Shown here: positions 5,361 through 9,236 of the stretch, one piece after another
Numbering within the stretch: position 1 is the first letter of the stretch
Layout: every line of letters begins with the position of its first letter
Assembly (NCBI GenBank): GCA_014730055.1
Contig: WJIV01000023.1
Coordinates: forward strand, 1-9,236
Direction of reading: 5' to 3'
Length of the DNA stretch: 9,236 bases
From: Candidatus Bathyarchaeota archaeon
Lineage (GTDB): Archaea > Thermoproteota > Bathyarchaeia > TCS64
The notes under the pieces: model-generated
The model's database searches: none
Seen by the model: only the letters and a program-made list of their open reading frames with translations
What the model was told of the DNA's origin: nothing
Translations under genes and position numbers: made by a program

Positions 5361-6419
5361 ATGGCTGGTCTAATTAAGGGAAGGTCAAGGAAGTCGGGGC
5401 TTCCTCCCGGTGCCAAGATTTACGTTGGAGAAGATGAGCCTTTACCAGCACTTATCGATGAGATCTCTTATGATAGGGAGGGGTTCCTCGAGAAACAGAT
5501 TGAGGACGCCTCTGAAATTGTGCCCAGCTTGAGGTCCGAGGATATCACCTGGATAAGGGTTAGAGGTCTCGACCCTGATGTCATTTTCAAGATAGGGGAG
5601 GAGATGGGTTTCCACCCGCTCACGAGGGAGGACATCATTAATACCACTCAGAGGCCAAAGGTGGAAGAGTACGATGACTACATATTCTTTGTACTTAAGG
5701 TGTTGAACCTGGACTCCGCTGGAGATGTTGGGGTAAAGCAGGTCAGCTTTATCCTTGGTTCTAATTACCTTATCAGTTTCCAGGAGGGGTACGGAGACCT
5801 ATTTGAGTCAATCCGTCAGAGGATCAGGTCAGGCAAAGGGATCATCAGGCGCATGGGTGTCGATTACCTTGGTTACTGCCTGCTCGATATTGTGGTGGAT
5901 GGTTACTTTGTTATCCTGGAGAAACTGGGTGACGGGATCGAAGCATTAGAAGAGGAGTTGGTTGAGAACCCTCAACTCGAGACACTGCATAGGCTCTACG
6001 AGATGAAGCGGGATATGGTTCTTCTGAGGAAAAATATCTGGCCCCTGAGGGAGGTGATAAGCAGGATAGAGCGGCTGGAATCAGGTTTCTTCGCGGGTTC
6101 CACGAGAATCTATCTCCGGGATGTCTATGATCATACCATACAGGTAATAGACGCTATTGAGACATACAGGGACCTTCTTACTGGAATGATTGATATCTAC
6201 CTGAGCAGTGTGAGCAATAGGATGAACGAGATAATGAAGTTCCTGACTATAATTGGCACAATATTCATCCCACTGACCTTCCTTGCCGGGGTCTATGGGA
6301 TGAACTTCAAGTACATGCCTGAACTGGGCTGGAGGTACAGTTATCCAGCCCTCCTTTTCTCCATGCTAGCAATTACCATGTTGATGGTGGTTTACTTTAG
6401 GAAGAAGAAATGGCTATAA
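5361..6419 (+). CDS. corA: CorA-family Mg2+/divalent cation channel
   Basis: 352 aa, normal for the family. The N-terminal two thirds form the cytoplasmic domain: WIRVRGLDPDVIFKIGEEMGFHPL, the conserved E-D-I-x-N-x-x-x-R-P-K-x-E-x-Y (about 90-104) and YIFFVLKVL. The long stalk helix runs to KFLTIIGTIFIPLTFLAGVYGMNF: the first pore helix (about 292-311) followed by the family's signature YGMNF (312-316) and the loop MPEL (319-322). A second helix (about 328-345) and the basic tail FRKKKWL complete the plan. CorA works as a homopentamer that lets Mg2+ (also Co2+/Ni2+) into the cell and is gated by cytoplasmic Mg2+ (family knowledge). Acidic pairs in the cytoplasmic domain could be the sensing sites but cannot be fixed by eye. 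The start at the first ATG fits family length. It ends 3 bp from the convergent exchanger gene. Confidence 0.96.
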   Translation: MAGLIKGRSRKSGLPPGAKIYVGEDEPLPALIDEISYDREGFLEKQIEDASEIVPSLRSEDITWIRVRGLDPDVIFKIGEEMGFHPLTREDIINTTQRPKVEEYDDYIFFVLKVLNLDSAGDVGVKQVSFILGSNYLISFQEGYGDLFESIRQRIRSGKGIIRRMGVDYLGYCLLDIVVDGYFVILEKLGDGIEALEEELVENPQLETLHRLYEMKRDMVLLRKNIWPLREVISRIERLESGFFAGSTRIYLRDVYDHTIQVIDAIETYRDLLTGMIDIYLSSVSNRMNEIMKFLTIIGTIFIPLTFLAGVYGMNFKYMPELGWRYSYPALLFSMLAITMLMVVYFRKKKWL

Positions 6420-6422
6420 AAA

Positions 6423-7394
6423 CTAGAATCTGAGGCTACTGAATAGAAAGACAGCATATAGGATCACAAATACTGCACCCTCCCTCCAGCATATCCTCTC
6501 ACCGCTCAGGAAATACCATAGAAACAGGTTTGATATCAGGCTGAAAATTGCCACATTTGTAAAAGCGGATAGATTAACCCTTAGATTCGCGGCAACCAAG
6601 GTTACACCAAGGATAAGGGTGATGTTCAGAAACCCACTGCCAACAATGTTCGCAAGTGCCATATTGACGCTGTTATTTTTCGTGGCCTCCAGGCTGGTAG
6701 CGAGTTCTGGTATACTTGTCCCAAAAGCTACTATGGTGGCACCAATTATGACCTTAGGTACCCCTATGTTTATTGCGATTTTTGTAGCTGAATCAACTAT
6801 GAAGTAGCTGCAGCCAATAACCCCTGCGATGCCTACGATTAACATGAACCCGTACAAGGTCAACTTTTCCCTAGTCTCGCCGAGGGCGCCTTCGTCCTTG
6901 AGGCCCTCTCTGTTCTTCATTAACTGCCAGGTATTCCATATGAACAGGCCTATTAGTAGCAGGCCTATAAAGCGGCTGGCGAAGCCAAGGTAGATGAGAG
7001 ACAGGGGTATAACGCTCGCGGAGAAGAGTCCGAACTGGAGGCTCTTGATATCATCTCTGGTTATCATGGGAATGAAGTCTATGCAGGCTAGGTTCTTCCA
7101 GGAGGAGTAGAGGATTACCACCCCCAATATGAAGCAGACGTTTACGATGTTACTACCTAGTACATTACCGACAGCGACACCTACGGATTCCTCATTGGCG
7201 GTACTGAAGATCGAGACAGTTAACTCAGGTAGGCTCGTCGAAAGAGCAATAAGAATGAAGCCTACAGCGGTCTTTCCGAATCCCGTAATATCCGCGATCC
7301 TCTCGCTGTTGATTATGGTCCAGTGGCTGAACTTGCTGAGGAGAAGTAACGAGACAACTAAGATACCGATGTTAAACAGAATGCCCAGGGCCAT
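6423..7394 (-). CDS. CaCA-type Ca2+(Na+)/cation exchanger (YrbG-like)
   Basis: 323 aa, about 10 helices, typical of the prokaryotic branch of the Ca2+/cation antiporters. Both alpha repeats are present: alpha-1 GFILIALSTSLPELTVSI (about 45-62) with GNVLGSNIVN (76-85), and alpha-2 GATIVAFGTSIPELATSL (218-235) with ANIVGSGFLN (248-257). The ion-binding glutamates of the SLPE and SIPE motifs are E57 and E230. The loop between the halves is short and charged (about 160-178). In alpha-2 the usual GSN reads GSG (Gly254), while the second ligand position keeps Asn in both repeats (N85, N257). A TATA-like box (about 7431-7440) and GTGG a few bases before the ATG support this start. It should export Ca2+ in exchange for Na+ or H+; which one is not visible. 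It converges on corA. Confidence 0.92.
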   Translation of the reverse strand: MALGILFNIGILVVSLLLLSKFSHWTIINSERIADITGFGKTAVGFILIALSTSLPELTVSIFSTANEESVGVAVGNVLGSNIVNVCFILGVVILYSSWKNLACIDFIPMITRDDIKSLQFGLFSASVIPLSLIYLGFASRFIGLLLIGLFIWNTWQLMKNREGLKDEGALGETREKLTLYGFMLIVGIAGVIGCSYFIVDSATKIAINIGVPKVIIGATIVAFGTSIPELATSLEATKNNSVNMALANIVGSGFLNITLILGVTLVAANLRVNLSAFTNVAIFSLISNLFLWYFLSGERICWREGAVFVILYAVFLFSSLRF

Positions 7395-7430
7395 GGTTTA
7401 ATTCCACTTAAAATAGGCAGGTTACACAGG

Positions 7431-7440
7431 AATATAAATA
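7431..7440 (-). promoter_or_regulatory. TATA-like box for the CaCA exchanger gene
   Basis: TATTTATATT on the minus strand is centred about 41 nt before ATG 7394, predicting a start near 7408 and a 14-nt leader containing GTGG. This gives the exchanger its own promoter, separate from the gene at 7476-8324. Confidence 0.45.
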
Positions 7441-7475
7441 GGGTAATAAAAATAGGTTTAGAGTGAAACTATTTT

Positions 7476-8324
7476 TTACTTTGAGGCGTACTTTCTGAGT
7501 ACCTCTAAAAACTCGTCATCCAGCCCTCCAAGGCCGTATATAGTTACATTCTCTACCCCGTACTCTTTAACAAGAGAAAGATCTCTATCAAGCTCATGGG
7601 GGGTCAGAAGGCTAAACTTCTTCAAGATCCCGATACTCTGTAGCCTCTGTATGAACCCTGTTCTAGATAAAAGGCCATAGTCGAGCAGCCCCAGACCCAG
7701 CTGGTAATATTCCTTATGCCTTTTCCTGCTGACGTTTTTCAAGGTCTTCCATAGCAGGTCCCGTCTAATACTGGAGTAACACATGAATATTACGTTGTGG
7801 CGGTAGGATTTTGGGTTGAAGTGAACCCCTAGAAGCCCAAATAGCTTGAAGGTTAGATAGTTTAGGAGATAGAATTTTGAGGTGACCGGGTAGGAGGTGG
7901 TGGTTATCTCTATGTTGTATCTATCCCGTTCCCTGAACAGCTTCCTTATCCTGGGCCTCCTGAGCCTAAGGTGATACTTTAGTGCGTTAGCCAGCACCCT
8001 AGGTATATGAAGTATTATGTAGCGGAGCCAGAACTTGGGCAACTCAAGGTCGATAAGGATCTCAAGCTCCTGATCATTCTGACTTAGATCCCCATGAAGG
8101 CGGTCAAGCTCCCGGTTATAGGAAAAAGGAGAAACCCAGTGAGACTTCTCAAGCAAAGGCCAGTACGCAGCCTCTATCCGGGGGTTCACCTCCCTAGCCA
8201 TCTTTTCAAGCTTCCTGAATTCATCTAAGGAGTTGGCAGCCAAGTACACCTTAATATGAAAATCAACAAGGGAAAGTTTAGGGATCTCCTCTTCTGGAAA
8301 CTCGACAAAGAACCCTAAATTCAT
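7476..8324 (-). CDS. unrecognised protein with probable TIM-barrel fold
   Basis: 282 aa, family not recognised. Eight hydrophobic strands alternate with helices in the order expected for a (beta/alpha)8 barrel: LGFFVEFP (3-10), FHIKVYLAAN (22-31), PRIEAAYWPLL (48-58), LEILIDLELP (87-96), YNIEITTTSYP (136-146), HNVIFMCYSSI (177-187), YYQLGLGLLDYG (206-217) and NVTIYGLGGLD (259-269). Acidic and aromatic residues sit at strand ends (E, YW, D-x-E, TTSYP, DYG), where barrel active sites lie, so an enzyme is likely; glycoside hydrolase or isomerase-like is only a guess. The middle helix region is very basic (YHLRLRRPRIRKLFRERDR), perhaps for binding a phosphate, nucleic acid or membrane surface. 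No signal peptide, so cytoplasmic. The start at ATG 8324 directly follows an in-frame TAG and has GGGAGG 11 nt upstream. It is followed 81 bp later by the exchanger gene on the same strand. Confidence 0.8.
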   Translation of the reverse strand: MNLGFFVEFPEEEIPKLSLVDFHIKVYLAANSLDEFRKLEKMAREVNPRIEAAYWPLLEKSHWVSPFSYNRELDRLHGDLSQNDQELEILIDLELPKFWLRYIILHIPRVLANALKYHLRLRRPRIRKLFRERDRYNIEITTTSYPVTSKFYLLNYLTFKLFGLLGVHFNPKSYRHNVIFMCYSSIRRDLLWKTLKNVSRKRHKEYYQLGLGLLDYGLLSRTGFIQRLQSIGILKKFSLLTPHELDRDLSLVKEYGVENVTIYGLGGLDDEFLEVLRKYASK

Positions 8325-8335
8325 CTAAGCAACTT

Positions 8336-8372
8336 CCTCCCTCAGGAAATTTTGTAAAATAATTAAATATAA
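8336..8372 (-). promoter_or_regulatory. promoter and ribosome binding site of the TIM-barrel gene
   Basis: TTATATTTAATT (about 8361-8372, minus strand) is a TATA-like box. GGGAGG (8336-8341) lies 11 nt before ATG 8324, a slightly long but acceptable spacing. The predicted transcript start falls close to the GGGAGG, so the leader would be short. Confidence 0.4.
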
Positions 8373-8389
8373 CAAGTTCGATGCCTTGA

Positions 8390-8473
8390 TTGAACCGTGA
8401 ATTTGTTCTCGGAGTATTTGGTTTGTATATGTATAAACTGGTTCAAGTTATTGTTATATAGCTTCTTGAACCA
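8390..8473. repeat. three TTGAACC elements, two forming a perfect inverted repeat
   Basis: TTGAACC occurs at 8390-8396 and 8466-8472 on the plus strand and inverted (GGTTCAA) at 8440-8446. The last two extend to a perfect 9-bp inverted repeat, TGGTTCAAG (8439-8447) and CTTGAACCA (8465-8473), with 17 nt between. They surround a TATA-like GTATATGTATAAA (about 8425-8437) upstream of the gene at 8535. They may be operator half-sites or a hairpin in the 5' leader. Confidence 0.45.
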
Positions 8474-8534
8474 CGTTTTTCCCGGGATTCTACTTTCATT
8501 GAATGATGAAATATGAATCTTGGAGGAACGGAGA

Positions 8535-8822
8535 ATGAGGTATGTCTACCTCTGGTATGTAAAGATAACACATGCAGCGATGAAGAGGCACCTTGCTGAT
8601 AACAGCTACGGTGATAACTGGCTGGCGAAGGCTAAAGAAGTTGTAAAGGAGCATGGTATGAAGCTAGCTATTCTAGGCAGCCCCTTTGGTACAGTTGAGC
8701 AGTTCGTCGTGGGCGTCGAGACTGATGTCTCCCTGGATGAATTCGGGAAAGTAACCTCAGATCTCTACCATATTGACCCTGAGTTCGTTGAATACGGTAA
8801 GACCATGATTATCAGGCAGTAA
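8535..8822 (+). CDS. small ferredoxin-like alpha/beta protein (GYD/NIPSNAP-like), function unknown
   Basis: 95 aa from ATG 8535, chosen because GGAGG (8522-8526) lies 8 nt upstream; an in-frame TTG at 8520 precedes that motif and is unlikely. The order of elements is strand RYVYLWYVK (2-10), a polar loop, helix WLAKAKEVVKEHG (29-41), strand MKLAILGSPFG (42-52), strand EQFVVGVETD (55-64), helix SLDEFGKVTSDLY (66-78), strand KTMIIRQ (89-95). This is the beta-alpha-beta-beta-alpha-beta layout of dimeric alpha/beta-barrel proteins such as the GYD or NIPSNAP groups. The 'GSPFG-x-x-E-x-x-V' turn resembles small uncharacterised archaeal proteins. No catalytic residues are evident. Single gene with its own promoter and an oligo-T terminator. 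Confidence 0.75.
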   Translation: MRYVYLWYVKITHAAMKRHLADNSYGDNWLAKAKEVVKEHGMKLAILGSPFGTVEQFVVGVETDVSLDEFGKVTSDLYHIDPEFVEYGKTMIIRQ

Positions 8823-8828
8823 TATTTC

Positions 8829-8841
8829 CCCTATTTTTTAA
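8829..8841 (+). terminator. oligo-T terminator of the gene at 8535-8822
   Basis: CCCTATTTTTTAA begins 7 nt after the TAA stop. The T-run at 8834-8839 fits an archaeal intrinsic terminator. A complementary copy serves the convergent gene at 8954-8963. Confidence 0.5.
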
Positions 8842-8861
8842 CTAAATATGATTCTTGACTA

Positions 8862-8883
8862 GGAGTTTTCAAAAAACTACTCC
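8862..8883. repeat. short hairpin between convergent genes
   Basis: GGAGTTTT and AAACTACTCC can pair as GGAGT/ACTCC and TTT/AAA with a 2-nt bulge and a small loop. It lies in the 197-bp convergent spacer 8823-9019, which otherwise holds terminators and no convincing gene. Confidence 0.35.
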
Positions 8884-8935
8884 ATCATAGTGAGCGATAA
8901 ATCCTCACCCATGTTATCAAAAAAGTAGATTGAGG

Positions 8936-8963
8936 AAAAAAAATCATTGATTTAAAAATAGGG
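8936..8963 (-). terminator. T-runs ending the nitroreductase transcript
   Basis: Read on the minus strand, CCCTATTTTT (8954-8963) is followed by a run of eight T (8936-8943). Both lie downstream of the nitroreductase stop and are plausible archaeal terminators. Confidence 0.45.
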
Positions 8964-8979
8964 AATATAGCAGGATCTA

Positions 8980-9006
8980 AACCACGTTTCTGGGATAGAC
9001 GTGGTT
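8980..9006. repeat. perfect 8-bp hairpin just after the nitroreductase gene
   Basis: AACCACGT (8980-8987) and ACGTGGTT (8999-9006) are exact complements with an 11-nt loop. The hairpin starts 14 nt past the nitroreductase stop, before its T-runs, and could protect the mRNA 3' end. Confidence 0.5.
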
Positions 9007-9019
9007 GCAGAGTATCCTT

Positions 9020-9236
9020 CTACCACTTATTCCATGTGTAAAGTTCTTCTGGTGGCTTTCTCTCTTTAGCTTCAGGCTCCTCATCAGGGTAGCCTACGGG
9101 TAAGAGGGCAACAATTCTGTGAGAATCAGGGACTCCTAGGGCCTCACGGACAACGTCCTCGTCGAACTGCCCTCCGAGCCAGCAGGTGCCCAATCCCAGG
9201 TCTTGTGCGGCAAGTACCATGTGCTCCATACTGATC
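9020..9236 (-). CDS. nitroreductase family flavoprotein, C-terminal part (5' end outside window)
   Basis: The frame runs from the right edge to a TAG at 9020, giving the last 71 residues or so. The segment ISMEHMVLAAQDLGLGTCWLGGQF, then VREALGVPDSHRIVALLPVGYP, is the well-known C-terminal half of FMN-dependent nitroreductases: the 'S-x-E/Q-N/H-x-x-L-A-A-x-x-L-G-L-G-x-x-W-x-G' helix and loop, followed by 'vre.L.iP....-vvallpvGyP'. Members reduce nitro compounds, quinones or flavins with NAD(P)H as FMN-bound dimers; the substrate here is unknown. The Met at 9229 is internal, not the start. The tail (KERKPPEELYTWNKW) is the usual short charged/aromatic end. A hairpin and T-runs follow. Confidence 0.92.
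   Translation of the reverse strand, partial: ISMEHMVLAAQDLGLGTCWLGGQFDEDVVREALGVPDSHRIVALLPVGYPDEEPEAKERKPPEELYTWNKW

Noticed and set aside
7129..7401. Plus-strand frames opposite the exchanger (also 6619-6807)
   Set aside because: Complement of a clear CaCA gene with both alpha repeats; no independent support.
8439..8490. GGTTCAAG and CCCGGGATT suggested a tRNA T-arm
   Set aside because: No acceptor stem, anticodon arm or D-arm can be built around it on either strand.
8503..8540. ATGATGA resembling box C of an archaeal C/D sRNA
   Set aside because: No matching box D (CTGA) at the right distance and no second C'/D' pair.
1..9236. CRISPR arrays, insertion sequences, rRNA or tRNA genes
   Set aside because: No regularly spaced repeats, transposase-like frames or RNA gene signatures were seen on either strand.

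Overview
The window looks archaeal, probably from a thermophile. Promoters read as TATA-type boxes placed about 27 nt before leaderless or nearly leaderless starts. Several starts are GTG, arginine is mostly AGG/AGA, and genes end in T-runs. Where Shine-Dalgarno motifs occur (GGTGAT, GGAGG, AAGGAG), they sit before genes inside operons. The protein families fit an archaeon of the Thermoproteota (TACK) type, but the lineage is not proven from this sequence.

Layout. (1) Bases 1-494, plus strand: 3' part of a two-helix membrane protein with a PH-like tail. (2) Bases 588-3569, minus strand: a cluster built around a previously unnamed small protein, present as three paralogues of about 140-154 aa. 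In order of transcription it holds paralogue C, a possible 53-aa ORF, paralogue A, an intact CPA2-type cation/proton antiporter, paralogue B, and a broken remnant of a second, NhaP-like antiporter. Genes overlap or abut (A/antiporter by 23 nt, antiporter/B by a GTGA overlap, B/remnant by TAGTG). (3) Bases 3688-4987, plus strand: a ribbon-helix-helix regulator divergent from the cluster, then a DUF1614 membrane protein. (4) Bases 5004-5303, minus strand: a small charged coiled-coil protein, divergent from a CorA Mg2+ channel (5361-6419, plus strand). (5) Bases 6423-7394, minus strand: a CaCA-type Ca2+/cation exchanger, converging on corA with a 3-nt gap. (6) Bases 7476-8324, minus strand: an unrecognised protein whose strand/helix rhythm suggests a TIM barrel. 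(7) Bases 8535-8822, plus strand: a small ferredoxin-like alpha/beta protein. (8) Bases 9020-9236, minus strand: C-terminal end of a nitroreductase.

How the genes relate. Most of the window concerns ion movement across the membrane: a Na+(K+)/H+ antiporter, a dead antiporter, a Mg2+ channel, a Ca2+ exchanger and the DUF1614 membrane protein. The strongest new suggestion is that the small Gly/Ala-rich protein with a GAW motif (paralogues A and B) is an accessory or regulatory partner of cation/proton antiporters. It precedes, with overlapping reading frames, two antiporters of different subfamilies. The second antiporter has decayed to an N-terminal stub.
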